Below the pieces are notes generated by a model that made no database searches, was not told where the DNA came from, and saw only the letters and a list, made by a program, of their open reading frames with translations. A DNA stretch of 64,000 nucleotides. Origin: Chryseobacterium hagamense (GTDB taxonomy: Bacteria; Bacteroidota; Bacteroidia; Flavobacteriales; Weeksellaceae). The stretch is taken from contig NZ_BJYJ01000002.1 of the NCBI RefSeq assembly GCF_007991455.1, positions 248,001 to 312,000 of the forward strand, given 5' to 3'. Every line of letters begins with the position of its first letter. Positions within the stretch are counted from its first letter, which is position 1. A program made the translations under genes and the position numbers. Positions 1-10,101 of this stretch are shown here, piece after piece.

Positions 1-41
1 CAAAGAATTGGTGCGCATTTCAATTACAAAATAATAAAAAA

Positions 42-49
42 TAAATTTG
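42..49 (+). promoter_or_regulatory. Bacteroidota -7 promoter box upstream of ctlX
   Basis: TAAATTTG fits the TAnnTTTG -7 consensus of Bacteroidota sigma factor. It lies about 50 bases before the start at 98. No clear TTG -33 element is visible at the usual distance. The leader between box and start contains short AAAACACT repeats. Confidence 0.45.
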
Positions 50-97
50 CACTAAAACAATAAAACACTAAAACACTAAAACCCTTCTACCCAAACT

Positions 98-1021
98 ATG
101 CAGACAACAGATACCGTACTCATGATCGAGCCGATCGCATTTGGCTTTAATGAAGAAACCGCAAAAAATAATTATTTCCAGACCGAGCAGAAAGGCTTCG
201 ATATTCAGTTCAAGGCGTTATCGGAATTTAAGATGTTTGTGGAAAAGCTGAGAAGCAAAGGCATCAACGTCATCACCATCAAAGATACGCTGGACCCGCA
301 TACGCCGGATTCCATTTTCCCGAACAACTGGGTCAGCTTTCACCGGGACGGAAAAGTCGTGCTTTATCCGATGTTTGCCTCCAACAGAAGGGTCGAAAGA
401 AGGGAGGATATCATCGAAAGCATTAAAGAACAGGGATATGAAGTGGCTGAAATCGATGATTGGTCTTTACCGGAAACTCAGGGACATTATCTGGAAGGAA
501 CCGGCAGCATGATTTTCGATCACGACAATAAAATTGCTTACGGCTCGGTTTCCTTAAGGCTGGATGAAAACCTCTTCAGGGAATTCTGTGAAAAATATGG
601 TTTCACGCCGGTGGTATTCCATTCGTTTCAGACGGTGGGAGAGGAAAGGCTGCCGATTTACCACACCAATGTCATGATGTGTGTAGCGGATCGGTTTGTT
701 GTGATCTGCCTGGATTGCATTGATAACGAACTGGAGAGAAGCAAAGTCATCGAGACCATTAAAAATTCCGGAAAGGAGATTATTGAGATTTCAGAAGAGC
801 AGATGCATCATTTTGCAGGAAATATGCTTCAGGTTCAGAATAAAGACGATGAGAAGTTTCTGATCATGAGTGAAACCGCCTACCGGTCCTTATCCCGGGA
901 TCAGGTGGCAGCCATTGAAAAATACTGTGAAATCATCTATTCTGATCTTAATACGATTGAAGTAAACGGAGGCGGAAGCGCACGCTGTATGCTGGCTGAG
1001 GTTTTCTTGCCGAAAAAATAA
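98..1021 (+). CDS. ctlX: Citrulline utilization hydrolase / arginine deiminase-related protein (CtlX-like)
   Basis: This 307-residue protein resembles the arginine deiminase/dimethylargininase superfamily, in which a catalytic Cys with His and acidic residues cleaves or transfers the guanidino or ureido group of arginine-like substrates. Visible landmarks are the PNNW motif near residue 76, HYLEGTGSM around residue 160 carrying the family His and Glu, and a C-terminal GGGSARCMLAE with the nucleophilic Cys at 297, eleven residues from the end. There is no signal peptide, so the enzyme is cytoplasmic. The gene is monocistronic, with a promoter box upstream and a strong hairpin downstream. The CtlX assignment (citrulline rather than arginine as substrate) is by overall resemblance; a generic amidinotransferase-fold hydrolase is the alternative. 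Confidence 0.8.
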   Translation: MQTTDTVLMIEPIAFGFNEETAKNNYFQTEQKGFDIQFKALSEFKMFVEKLRSKGINVITIKDTLDPHTPDSIFPNNWVSFHRDGKVVLYPMFASNRRVERREDIIESIKEQGYEVAEIDDWSLPETQGHYLEGTGSMIFDHDNKIAYGSVSLRLDENLFREFCEKYGFTPVVFHSFQTVGEERLPIYHTNVMMCVADRFVVICLDCIDNELERSKVIETIKNSGKEIIEISEEQMHHFAGNMLQVQNKDDEKFLIMSETAYRSLSRDQVAAIEKYCEIIYSDLNTIEVNGGGSARCMLAEVFLPKK

Positions 1022-1060
1022 CAGCTCAACTATTATATCCAGGTTTCTATCTAAACTATA

Positions 1061-1112
1061 AAAATTCCGGAATCTGATCAGAATTGGCTGATCGGATTCC
1101 GGAATTTTCATG
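1061..1112 (+). terminator. Long hairpin terminator after ctlX
   Basis: Bases 1061-1081 pair with 1088-1108 over 21 bp with one G-T wobble and a 6-base loop (AATTGG). The right arm ends in TTTT but no longer U tract follows. The stem is unusually long for a terminator and could also act as an mRNA-protecting hairpin. Confidence 0.65.
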
Positions 1113-1503
1113 TCAAAAGGTACAGAATTTCAGTTGGGTAATATGGTTTTTTATGATAAGTATAGGCATGAATTATATTTTGTTCTAATTAGTTATTGGT
1201 TGATATTGCCTTTTTCCGATTATTTAAAGAAAAGATTATCCGTCTGAAAATTTTTTTCTTGAATAATATAAGATTGGAAAACAGATAAAATAAATGATAT
1301 CTGATTTTTCATTTTCATTTGAATTATTTATTATATTTAGAACAGAAAAACTGATCATGACAGACAAAGTACCGTTGCTTTATCGTTATGCATTTCCATA
1401 CTGCATAATTTCAATTGAAGAAAATAATCCTTCGATTTTTACACTAAAGTACCGCTGCTGAATCTTCCTGATTTCAAAAATTAATAACACTTAAATGTAA
1501 AGC
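1113..1503. other. AT-rich intergenic stretch before the RHS island
   Basis: No gene is seen in these about 390 bases. Two short direct repeats, AAAGTACCGTTGCT near 1368 and AAAGTACCGCTGCT near 1447, lie roughly 80 bases apart ahead of the first gene of the RHS locus. They could be operator-like, or chance. No consensus -7 box was found close to 1504. Confidence 0.4.
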
Positions 1504-3150
1504 ATGAAAAAAGTTTTTACCAGTGTACTTACCCTGTACACGATTTCAGGATTCTTTGCTCAGGAAGTGGTCTGGCAGAAAGACATCCAATCTCCGACGC
1601 AGAATTTTCTTTCTCAGGTGACCTCAACTATTGATAATCAGTATTTAATTACAGGGAGTTCAATCCGGCCTGTTTCAGATTCGCAAACTGGCGAAAATTA
1701 CGGTTATGACTATAGCCTAATAAAGCTGAATCAACAAGGGGAACAAGTCTGGGAAAAACATTTTTCCGGTAAAAATCACGATTATCTCGCCGCAACAGTA
1801 AATACCCAGGAGGGCGGTTTCCTTTTAGCGGGCACCTCATGGAGCAATAAGGGATTGGATAAAAAAGAGGATTCAAAGGGTGGCTCGGACCTCTGGCTTA
1901 TCCGGATCAATGAATTCGGCGATGAACTTTGGCAGAAAACCATTGGCGGAGCTGGAGATGAAGAAGCGCGTGCCGTGGTGCAGACAATGGATTTTGGGTT
2001 TTTTGTTGCAGGCAATATTGCTTCCGGTTCTGCTCAGGGAGCGGATAAAGGTTACGGCTCCAAAGACGTACTGGTGGTTAGGCTCGATAAAAACGGAAAA
2101 GAAATCTCGCAGCTTGTCTTAGGCGGCAGAGGACTGGATGAGGTTGAAAAAATGATTCCGACGATGGATGGAGGGGCTTTGCTAGGGATATACTCCAGAA
2201 GCGGAGCCGTGACGGAAAGTGGAAATCAAAATCCCGGAATGACACAGCAGTCTGCAAATTCATCGCTTTCATCAGCCAGAAGCCGTCAGCCAAAAGCCAG
2301 CGGCAATTATGGCGAAGGAGATTTTTGGGTGATCAAGCTTTCTAAAGATAATAAGGTAGAATGGGAAAAGAATTTTGGCGGAAAAGGGGATGACCATTTA
2401 AGAACCTTCGCGATGACTTCCACCGGTTTCCTGATTGGCGGCGAATCCAGATCGGAACGATCAGGTAATAAAACGGTAGGCATTGAAGAAGGAACCGATT
2501 TATGGCTGATCGCAACAAATCTGGACGGTGAAGAAATCTGGCAGAAATCTTACAATTTCAAGAACAGAGACATGTTAATGGGAATGAGCGTACTGTTGAA
2601 TTCAGATGATAAATCAGCGAAAGGTTATTTGCTGGGTGGTTATACGCAGGCGGAAGGAAGAATTGAGAATGATGATGAGACGTTTTGGATGTTGTATCTC
2701 GACCAGAATGGTAATGAGCAGTGGCGGAAGCATGTAAAAGGAGAATCACATAAAAAAGAAGAACGGCTTTCGGATATTAAGCTGAACCGTGACGGCTCCA
2801 TCATCCTTGCCGGAACCAGTGCTGAAGAACTCGGGAAAGAAAACTGGAAGATCATTAAACTCGGCGATAAACAGATCGATCAGCTGATCGAGAAGAAAGA
2901 CATCAAGATTTATCCGAATCCTGTGTCAGATTATGCTTATGTCGAAATCGGCTTCCCTTCGACAGGCTCAGGGACCGACTTTTCCGCGGAGATTATCGTC
3001 TATGATATGGGCGGAAGACAGCTTCAGAATATCAAGACAAAAAATAAGGTAACCAAGATCAACACGCAGCCTCTTATCCAAGGAGCTTACCTGGTATCGG
3101 TGAAGACGGATAATGGAAAAACGGCGAGTACTAAATTAATTAAGAAATAA
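1504..3150 (+). CDS. T9SS-sorted beta-propeller-like protein leading the RHS locus
   Basis: This 548-residue protein has a Sec signal peptide (MKKVFTSVLTLYTISGFFAQ) and a C-terminal type IX sorting domain, beginning around residue 463 with KIYPNPVSDYAYVEI and ending in KLIKK. Between them are four to six propeller-like repeats of 50-80 residues built on the pattern D-LWLI-N-GE--WQK--GG-GDE (LWLIRINEFGDELWQKTIGG, DFWVIKLSKDNKVEWEKNFGG, TDLWLIATNLDGEEIWQKSY). It should cross the outer membrane by T9SS and be anchored or released. Only 2 bases separate its stop from the next RHS gene, so the two are probably co-transcribed. No enzymatic motif is seen. A structural or adhesin role in the RHS locus is inference. 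Confidence 0.75.
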   Translation: MKKVFTSVLTLYTISGFFAQEVVWQKDIQSPTQNFLSQVTSTIDNQYLITGSSIRPVSDSQTGENYGYDYSLIKLNQQGEQVWEKHFSGKNHDYLAATVNTQEGGFLLAGTSWSNKGLDKKEDSKGGSDLWLIRINEFGDELWQKTIGGAGDEEARAVVQTMDFGFFVAGNIASGSAQGADKGYGSKDVLVVRLDKNGKEISQLVLGGRGLDEVEKMIPTMDGGALLGIYSRSGAVTESGNQNPGMTQQSANSSLSSARSRQPKASGNYGEGDFWVIKLSKDNKVEWEKNFGGKGDDHLRTFAMTSTGFLIGGESRSERSGNKTVGIEEGTDLWLIATNLDGEEIWQKSYNFKNRDMLMGMSVLLNSDDKSAKGYLLGGYTQAEGRIENDDETFWMLYLDQNGNEQWRKHVKGESHKKEERLSDIKLNRDGSIILAGTSAEELGKENWKIIKLGDKQIDQLIEKKDIKIYPNPVSDYAYVEIGFPSTGSGTDFSAEIIVYDMGGRQLQNIKTKNKVTKINTQPLIQGAYLVSVKTDNGKTASTKLIKK

Positions 3151-3152
3151 CC

Positions 3153-6100
3153 ATGAGAAAAAATTATTTAATAAATCTATTTGGAGGTAATCCGATATCT
3201 CTCAAACATAAAAATCTGCTGGTAGTATTAATTATGTTTATGAATGCTTTTGTTGATGGACAAAGCACTCAAAGTTATCAATTACCAAATATTATTAAAC
3301 CATCACCTGTAGCTCAAAACTTTATGAGATATGGAGAAATTCCTGTTGATTATAGTACTGGAGTACCCAAAATAGAAATACCAATATATACGGTCGAAGG
3401 CAAGCAGTTGAAATTCCCAATATCTATATCCTACCATGCTTCAGGAATAAAAGTAAGTGATGTACCATCGGAAATCGGAATAGGCTGGATATTGAATGCA
3501 GGAGGTATTGTTACAAGAATGATGTTAGATACAATGGATGAAGCAGGAGCATCTATTAAAACGTATTCCAGTGCTAGCCAATTTCTGACAGCTATTCCCA
3601 ATATTATTTATGGTAGTTTGGATACCAGCTGTTCCTGTTATCCTGGATCACATTCGCTTGAAATGTATTTAGATACCAAATGTAATAACGAGGATCTAAT
3701 GTCTGATCGTTATTTTTATAGTTTGCCAAGCGGTGTTTCCGGTATTTTTCGGTATAATTATCCAACACGGGATACTTTAATAACTCTTCCATATCGGCCT
3801 TTTAAAATTGAAAGAACAATAACTGATCAATTTAAAATAAAAGATGATCATGGTATTTTATATACTTTTCAAAGATTTCAGGACTCAAGCTATGGGTCAT
3901 CTGAATGGTTCTTAAATGAAATGGTTTCGGCAGACGGTACTGAAAGCATAAAATTCAATTATATTACACAGCAGCCCACACCAACTGGATCATCTGTAAA
4001 TACGATTTTCACTCCAAAAGAATTTATGAATGGAAATAATTGTAATCCGGCAGAATCCGAAAGTTATCCTTCGGAATATGGAGGCGGGACAGGAGGCGGA
4101 ACTTATTCTGTCGTTCTATCTTCTATTGAAACTAATGATGATATAATTACATTTTCATATACTGACAGAGAAGATTTCCAATTTTTAAAAAAAGTTTCAG
4201 AAATAAGAGTTGCTTCTAAGAATTTACCATCTATTATAAGGAAAAAAATAACTTTTGACCATTCATATTTTGGCACCAAAGGTTATGGTTGGGGTATGGA
4301 TATGGACAAAAGGCTGAAATTGAATTCTTTAAATGTTTATGATGCAAACAATTCGGTTACGCAAAATTATTCCTTTACTTATGAGCAAAGTGTAATGTTG
4401 CCTCCGTATCTCTCAAGGGCTTTTGATTTTTGGGGATATTATAATGGAACAAATAATGGTTCGGCTACGCCTGAAAATATGTTGCCTATCAATTATCAGG
4501 GACATGGATATGGAGGTGACAGACATGCTGATAATGGAAGTTTTTCAAAAGCATGTATTTTAACAGAAATTAAGTACCCCACAGGTGGAAAAACGAAATT
4601 TAATTTTGAACGCGCTTATGTAGAGGGACTATTTGATGGACCTGTCAACAGTGGTGGATATATTGGCGCACTTAGAATTTCAAAAATTACTAATTATTTA
4701 AAAGATAATGAAATAGCCAATATAAAGTCTTATGTGTATTCAGGTCCAAAATTTAACAAGATTACAACAGAGTTTTATAGTTATCTGCAAAAATACATTG
4801 ACTATTATGACGTTCCTTCCCCGATTGCAAATGGAGCTAATGACTATTGCTGGGTTTTTTATAAGAGAAATATTATAAGCTCCAGCCCTATTGCACCTCA
4901 TGATCTGGCACCTGGCTTAGCCATTGCTTATTCAGACGTTACAGAATATAACGGAACATTATCCGATAATTTAGGTTCTACAAAATATTATTATTCTACG
5001 CCTGATTTGCTTTTGTATACGGGGTTTATAAGAGACCTGCATACTTTCCAGAATGATAAAGGAAATTACGAACCGAAATTGATAGGGAAAATTATTAAGT
5101 CAAAAACTGGAAGTTTAATTTCTGAAGAATACAATTCTTATACGGATCATTTTGAACATGAATTCAAGACAGGAATTAATATTATCAGGACACTCGATTA
5201 TATTCCGAGACATCGAAATTCGGATTTACCTGTATACGCAACTTCACCAACGGGTCAAATCGCTCCTTTTAGTACCAATGATTATATTCAATCTATCAGG
5301 GCATTTGATACTAAGGCGTATCAAAAAGTTAGCTTACTGGATTATTCTATTAAGAAAGAATATGATCATTTGAACCCTAATAAGTTTATCAAAGATTCCA
5401 CCGCCTATAGCTACAATCAGCATAATCTGATGATACAGCAAACAACCACGGTCAATAGCAAAGGAGAAAACATTCAGACACAATATAAGTATCCGTATGA
5501 TTTTAGCTCGGTTCAGCCTTATCAGACCATGTTAAGTAAAAATATTCTGACACCGGTGATAGAGCAGACCATCAGCAATACCACTTTGAACAAGCAGCTC
5601 CAGAAAACCCAGACTTCCTATAAAGATTGGGGAAATAACATCATTGAGCCGGAAATCGTAAAAGGTCAGATGGATGCGGCAAGTCCCTTGGAAAACAGGA
5701 TCCGCTATCTTTCTTATGACAGCAAAACCAATCCTCTGACGGTAAAAAAAGAAGTCGGCAACCCGCTGACGTATCTTTGGGGATACAACAAAACCTTACC
5801 GATTGCCGCTGTAGAAAATGCAAAATATGTATCGGAAACGATTAACAATGATCTGAATGTGTCTTATTCCGGGCTGCAGATTCCTCCGGGGAATATCAAT
5901 CAGGAATTGGGAACTTTTACCATTACGGAAGAAAAAGATTATAAGATAGACCGGATCTACGAGCGCTATCCGGAAAATTACTCGGTAATGTACCAGACGA
6001 GTTTTCAAAATATGAATAACAGCAGTGGTACCGTATTTTTTACCGATACCACTCCGGCGTCAGGAAACTTTTATACCTATACCTCGCCTTCGGTACATCT

Positions 6101-6662
6101 AAAGCCGGGAACCTATAAAGTAAAGCTGACCAATATCGGATACAACGGATACCAGGGACAGATTGAAAACAATTTTAACTTCACGGTATACAATGCTGTT
6201 GAAGCTTCTGTTCCGTTCCATACAAGTTTTGAAGAAGAAAGTGTCGATATCAGTACCGCTTATGCGATAACCGGGAAGGTTTCCCATACCGGAGCGTATA
6301 TAGTTAATCTGCCTCCGGCTGCTCTCGGATATGATAAGGTGATTGTTTCCTATTGGGGCAAATCAGGTGCCTCTTCGCCTTGGCAGTATGTGGAAAATAC
6401 CGTTACCCTGGGAAGTTCACAAAACTACAGCATCGGGTCAAATTATACCTACATTGATGAGGTTCGGGTATACCCGGTTGATGCAAGGATGAAGACTTAT
6501 ACGTATGATCCTTTCTATAAAACGCAGACCAGCATCATGAATGAAAACGGCCAGACCGAATACTACGATTATGATGCCTTCGGCAGGCTGAAAGAAGTAT
6601 ACATCATGGAAGGAAATGTAAAGAAAACGATTAAAACGACTAACTACCACTATAAACCATAA
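3153..6662 (+). CDS. RHS/YD-repeat protein without toxin tip (1169 aa)
   Basis: This large exported protein has an N-terminal hydrophobic signal at about residues 18-36. It is followed by the Bacteroidota RHS N-terminal pattern GEIPVDYSTGVPKIEIPIY and LKFPISISYHASGIKVSDVP, ending in GIGWILNAGGIVTR. YD-type repeats follow, the clearest at the end (TEYYDYDAFGRLKEVYI). There is no RHS core (RFYMPD...DPDG) and no variable tip: it stops at HYKP, 10 bases before the next gene. Known RHS proteins fold into beta-cocoons; this one could form the N-terminal part of a two-chain shell with its neighbour, which is inference. Base composition is clearly AT-rich to about 5400 and more GC-rich afterwards, so the gene looks mosaic. 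Confidence 0.8.
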   Translation: MRKNYLINLFGGNPISLKHKNLLVVLIMFMNAFVDGQSTQSYQLPNIIKPSPVAQNFMRYGEIPVDYSTGVPKIEIPIYTVEGKQLKFPISISYHASGIKVSDVPSEIGIGWILNAGGIVTRMMLDTMDEAGASIKTYSSASQFLTAIPNIIYGSLDTSCSCYPGSHSLEMYLDTKCNNEDLMSDRYFYSLPSGVSGIFRYNYPTRDTLITLPYRPFKIERTITDQFKIKDDHGILYTFQRFQDSSYGSSEWFLNEMVSADGTESIKFNYITQQPTPTGSSVNTIFTPKEFMNGNNCNPAESESYPSEYGGGTGGGTYSVVLSSIETNDDIITFSYTDREDFQFLKKVSEIRVASKNLPSIIRKKITFDHSYFGTKGYGWGMDMDKRLKLNSLNVYDANNSVTQNYSFTYEQSVMLPPYLSRAFDFWGYYNGTNNGSATPENMLPINYQGHGYGGDRHADNGSFSKACILTEIKYPTGGKTKFNFERAYVEGLFDGPVNSGGYIGALRISKITNYLKDNEIANIKSYVYSGPKFNKITTEFYSYLQKYIDYYDVPSPIANGANDYCWVFYKRNIISSSPIAPHDLAPGLAIAYSDVTEYNGTLSDNLGSTKYYYSTPDLLLYTGFIRDLHTFQNDKGNYEPKLIGKIIKSKTGSLISEEYNSYTDHFEHEFKTGINIIRTLDYIPRHRNSDLPVYATSPTGQIAPFSTNDYIQSIRAFDTKAYQKVSLLDYSIKKEYDHLNPNKFIKDSTAYSYNQHNLMIQQTTTVNSKGENIQTQYKYPYDFSSVQPYQTMLSKNILTPVIEQTISNTTLNKQLQKTQTSYKDWGNNIIEPEIVKGQMDAASPLENRIRYLSYDSKTNPLTVKKEVGNPLTYLWGYNKTLPIAAVENAKYVSETINNDLNVSYSGLQIPPGNINQELGTFTITEEKDYKIDRIYERYPENYSVMYQTSFQNMNNSSGTVFFTDTTPASGNFYTYTSPSVHLKPGTYKVKLTNIGYNGYQGQIENNFNFTVYNAVEASVPFHTSFEEESVDISTAYAITGKVSHTGAYIVNLPPAALGYDKVIVSYWGKSGASSPWQYVENTVTLGSSQNYSIGSNYTYIDEVRVYPVDARMKTYTYDPFYKTQTSIMNENGQTEYYDYDAFGRLKEVYIMEGNVKKTIKTTNYHYKP

Positions 6663-6672
6663 AACCGAATCC

Positions 6673-9600
6673 ATGAAAAAAAGAATCATTCCTGTCTGGA
6701 TGCTGTTTGCAGCATCGGGCATCCTCTCTGCACAGGCCAATCCCAGCAGCGGAGAAAATTATATCTATACCAAAACCAATTTATCGGACCCTTCACTTCC
6801 CGGAACGCCCAAAATCGCTGAAACCGTACAGTATTTCGATGGCTTGGGAAGGCCAAGCCAGGTGGTCAGTGTGAAAGCATCCCCATCAGGCAAAGACCTG
6901 GTGACTCAAATTCCGTATGACCCGTTCGGCAGGCAGGCCGAGAGCTGGCTTCCGGCACCGATGGCTACTTCAAACGGAGCCATCCAGTCCGGGGTGGGAA
7001 GTGCTGCACAAACCTATTACAGTGATAATTTCCCTTTTTCGCGTAATAATATGGAAGCATCTCCCTTAAACAGGGTGCTTAGCCAGGTGCAGCCGGGATC
7101 AGACTGGCAGCAGCACCCGGTAGGATTGGAATATGAGGTCAATGGAGGTGATGTCAATAAATATACGGCGACATATAACTATTCAACCTTACAATCCTCC
7201 ATCAGCCTTTCCGGAACTTATGGGGAAAATCAGCTTTACAAGAATACGGCTACCGATGAAGATGGAAATGTGAGCATTGAATTTAAAGACAAAGGCGGGC
7301 AAACCATCCTGATAAGAAAAATGTTGAGTGCCGCGGAAAAGGCCGACACTTATTATGTTTATAATGAATACAACCAGCTGGCTTATGTGATTCCACCTTT
7401 AGCTTCCGTTTCCGGAGCGTTAAATCAAACCACTTTAGACCAGCTCTGCTACCAGTACAAATATGACGAACGGAACAGGCTGGTGGAAAAAAAGCTTCCG
7501 GGTAAAGGCTGGGAATACATGGTTTATGACCGTCAGGACCGGCTGGTGCTTTCGCAGGATCCCAATCTCGGAACGGCATCCAATAGTTTTAATACACCGG
7601 GATGGATATTTACGAAGTATGATCAGTTCGGAAGAGTGGTATACACAGGGTTTTTTGCCAGTACGGCGGGAAGAGTAGCCTTACAGACGGAAATTAATAA
7701 CATGACTTCCAATTCCGAAAACATGGAAGCAAGAAGCAGTACGCCTTTAACGCTGAATGGAATGGAGGTCTATTATACGAAAAATGCTTTTCCTACCACG
7801 GGAATGACGGTTTTAAGCGTCAATTACTATGATACTTATCCTTCAGGAGCTCCTTCATTACCAACACAGATCCTGGCACAGGAGGTTATTACAGATACGG
7901 CTGCTTCAGGAATTACCACCAAAAGTCTTCCATTAGCTTCTTTTGTGAAAAATATTGAAGATAATAACTGGACGAAAAATTACAGCTGGTATGATAAAAG
8001 AGGAAGAGCCGTCGGAATCTATTCTTTTAACCATCTGGGCGGATATACCAAAACAGAATCTCTTTTTGATTTTTCCGGTGTGGCCCAGCAGACCGTTACC
8101 CGTCATAAAAGGCTTTCTTCCGATACGGAAAGGGTAATCACAGAGAATTTCCAGTATGATGCCCAGAACAGGTTACTTGTCCATAAACATCAGGTGGATA
8201 CGAACCCTGAAGAAATCCTGACACAGAATACGTATAACGACCTGTCGCAGATTACCGGCAAAAAAGTGGGAGGGGTTTCTGTTTCCGCTTCGTTGCAGAA
8301 TATAGATTATGCTTACAACATCCGCGGCTGGATGACCCAAATTAACGATCCTCAGAACTTGGGAAGCGACCTTTTTGGCTATAAGATCAATTATACGGTG
8401 GTGGAAGGGATGGAAACCCCTAATCTTGATTTCTCCAGCCTGAAAGTAAAGCCTAAATTCAATGGGAATATTGCTGAAACAGTATGGAAAACCTCCACGG
8501 TTCCCGGCGATCATTTAAGAAGATACGGTTATGTGTATGATGGCCTCAACAGGCTGCTTGCAGGATTTTATCAGAAAGATATCAACCCTTCCGCAAAGGA
8601 ATATTTTGAAAAAATGGATTATGACCTGAACGGAAACATTACCAATCTGAAAAGATCTGCTTATGTTGACCAGGGTAATTTTGCCGGCATCATCGATATT
8701 TTGGCATATACCTATACCGGAAACAGGCTGAATACCGTAACGGATTCATCTACTGATTATCGGGGGTATCCCGATACGTCTGGGACCCAGATAGAATATG
8801 ACAATAATGCCAATATCAATCATTATCAGGACAAAGGAATTCTGAACATAACCTACAATTATCTTAACCTTCCTTCCAACATCATTTTTTACAAAGCCTT
8901 ATATACGCGTTTGGGGGTAAAACGTGAAAACACCTCTTACCTGTACCGTGCTGATGGGATCAAGCTCAGAAAGACCTACAACTATGCGCCTTTTAATCCG
9001 TCAGGAACAGTTACCCAGCTTAAAACAAAAACAACCGAGTATCTGGACGGTTTTCAATACGAATCCGGTGAAAGCTTAAAAGGTCAGACAACCGCCTTGG
9101 CCTTAAAGTTTATTCCTACTGCGGAAGGCTATTACAATTTTGAAAATAATAAGTATATTTACAACTATACCGATCATTTGGGGAATGTACGGCTCAGTTA
9201 TTTTAACAACGGCAGCAGCCTGGAAGTTGTTGAGGAAAATAATTATTATCCATTCGGGATGAAACATGAAGGTTATAACGTCCTGGCCGGAAACCCGGCT
9301 TACAAATACGGCTATAACGGAAAAGAACTGCAAACTGAATCCGGCATGTATGATTATGGCGCACGTTTCTATATGCCGGATATTGCAAGATGGGGTGTGG
9401 TTGACCCGCTAGCGGAGAAAATGAGAAAACATAGTCCTTATAATTATGCTTTTAATAATCCGATAAGATTTATTGACCCAGATGGAAGGTCAGGAAAGGA
9501 TATTATTATTTTAACAGCTAATGGTTCTTTTAAGGCATCTAAGGATCTTATGTATAAAACTGCGGAAGGAAAAAGAATATGGGATAAATACGGAAGTAGT

Positions 9601-10101
9601 AAAACAGATGATATTTATATAAATTCCAGTGTGTTCCCTAAAAATGATAGAACTATGGCTGAAACATACACTTTAACAAGAAAAGAATCATTTTTAAATG
9701 ATAATAAAATTTCTAATATTGGTAAAACATATCCGTCATTAGAAAGTTTTGAAGGATTAGATATTTCAAAATCAGGAGATAAAAATGTACACTTAATGGC
9801 ATTTAATGAATCTTTTTTTACAAATGAAGTTTCAGAAAAATATACCAAAATCACCAATAGTCCTACCTTAGGAGAAGTTAAAGAAGAATATGACTTATCC
9901 GACTTAACAAAAGTGGTTTATCATGAAACTAAAGCTCATATTGAAGACAGAACAGGCGACGCAGATCAGGACCACAAGAAACTTGGTGAATCAAAATTTC
10001 AAGGTTATATAACACCTAATTCTCCGATGGATCTATTTGATAAACAGTTAATAAAAATAATACAACTTCAAAATGAAGAAAAATATAAAAGTAAGAAGTA
10101 A
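6673..10101 (+). CDS. DUF6443/RHS repeat protein with C-terminal putative metalloprotease toxin tip (1142 aa)
   Basis: A signal peptide (MKKRIIPVWMLFAASGILSA) is followed by the DUF6443-type region (TVQYFDGLGRPSQVVSVK), many YD repeats, and the RHS core DHLGNVRLSYF...[22 protein letters not shown], ending at FIDPDGR near residue 938. The remaining about 204 residues are the variable tip. It has a possible metal site, HETKAH (H1084, E1085, H1089) with a later DH (H1101), so it may be a zinc peptidase; this is weaker than a classical HExxH. Codon use turns AT-rich right after DPDGR, as expected for an exchangeable tip. The core shares an 89-base near-identical stretch with the orphan cassette at 12156. 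The following gene overlaps by 29 bases and is the candidate immunity gene. Confidence 0.85.
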   Translation: MKKRIIPVWMLFAASGILSAQANPSSGENYIYTKTNLSDPSLPGTPKIAETVQYFDGLGRPSQVVSVKASPSGKDLVTQIPYDPFGRQAESWLPAPMATSNGAIQSGVGSAAQTYYSDNFPFSRNNMEASPLNRVLSQVQPGSDWQQHPVGLEYEVNGGDVNKYTATYNYSTLQSSISLSGTYGENQLYKNTATDEDGNVSIEFKDKGGQTILIRKMLSAAEKADTYYVYNEYNQLAYVIPPLASVSGALNQTTLDQLCYQYKYDERNRLVEKKLPGKGWEYMVYDRQDRLVLSQDPNLGTASNSFNTPGWIFTKYDQFGRVVYTGFFASTAGRVALQTEINNMTSNSENMEARSSTPLTLNGMEVYYTKNAFPTTGMTVLSVNYYDTYPSGAPSLPTQILAQEVITDTAASGITTKSLPLASFVKNIEDNNWTKNYSWYDKRGRAVGIYSFNHLGGYTKTESLFDFSGVAQQTVTRHKRLSSDTERVITENFQYDAQNRLLVHKHQVDTNPEEILTQNTYNDLSQITGKKVGGVSVSASLQNIDYAYNIRGWMTQINDPQNLGSDLFGYKINYTVVEGMETPNLDFSSLKVKPKFNGNIAETVWKTSTVPGDHLRRYGYVYDGLNRLLAGFYQKDINPSAKEYFEKMDYDLNGNITNLKRSAYVDQGNFAGIIDILAYTYTGNRLNTVTDSSTDYRGYPDTSGTQIEYDNNANINHYQDKGILNITYNYLNLPSNIIFYKALYTRLGVKRENTSYLYRADGIKLRKTYNYAPFNPSGTVTQLKTKTTEYLDGFQYESGESLKGQTTALALKFIPTAEGYYNFENNKYIYNYTDHLGNVRLSYFNNGSSLEVVEENNYYPFGMKHEGYNVLAGNPAYKYGYNGKELQTESGMYDYGARFYMPDIARWGVVDPLAEKMRKHSPYNYAFNNPIRFIDPDGRSGKDIIILTANGSFKASKDLMYKTAEGKRIWDKYGSSKTDDIYINSSVFPKNDRTMAETYTLTRKESFLNDNKISNIGKTYPSLESFEGLDISKSGDKNVHLMAFNESFFTNEVSEKYTKITNSPTLGEVKEEYDLSDLTKVVYHETKAHIEDRTGDADQDHKKLGESKFQGYITPNSPMDLFDKQLIKIIQLQNEEKYKSKK
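9256..9344 (+). repeat. Direct repeat in RHS core, copy 1
   Basis: These bases encode GMKHEGYN...NGKELQTES of the intact RHS core. They match 12213-12301 without gaps at 86 of 89 positions. Both copies are read in the same frame, so homologous exchange would keep the reading frame. Confidence 0.9.
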
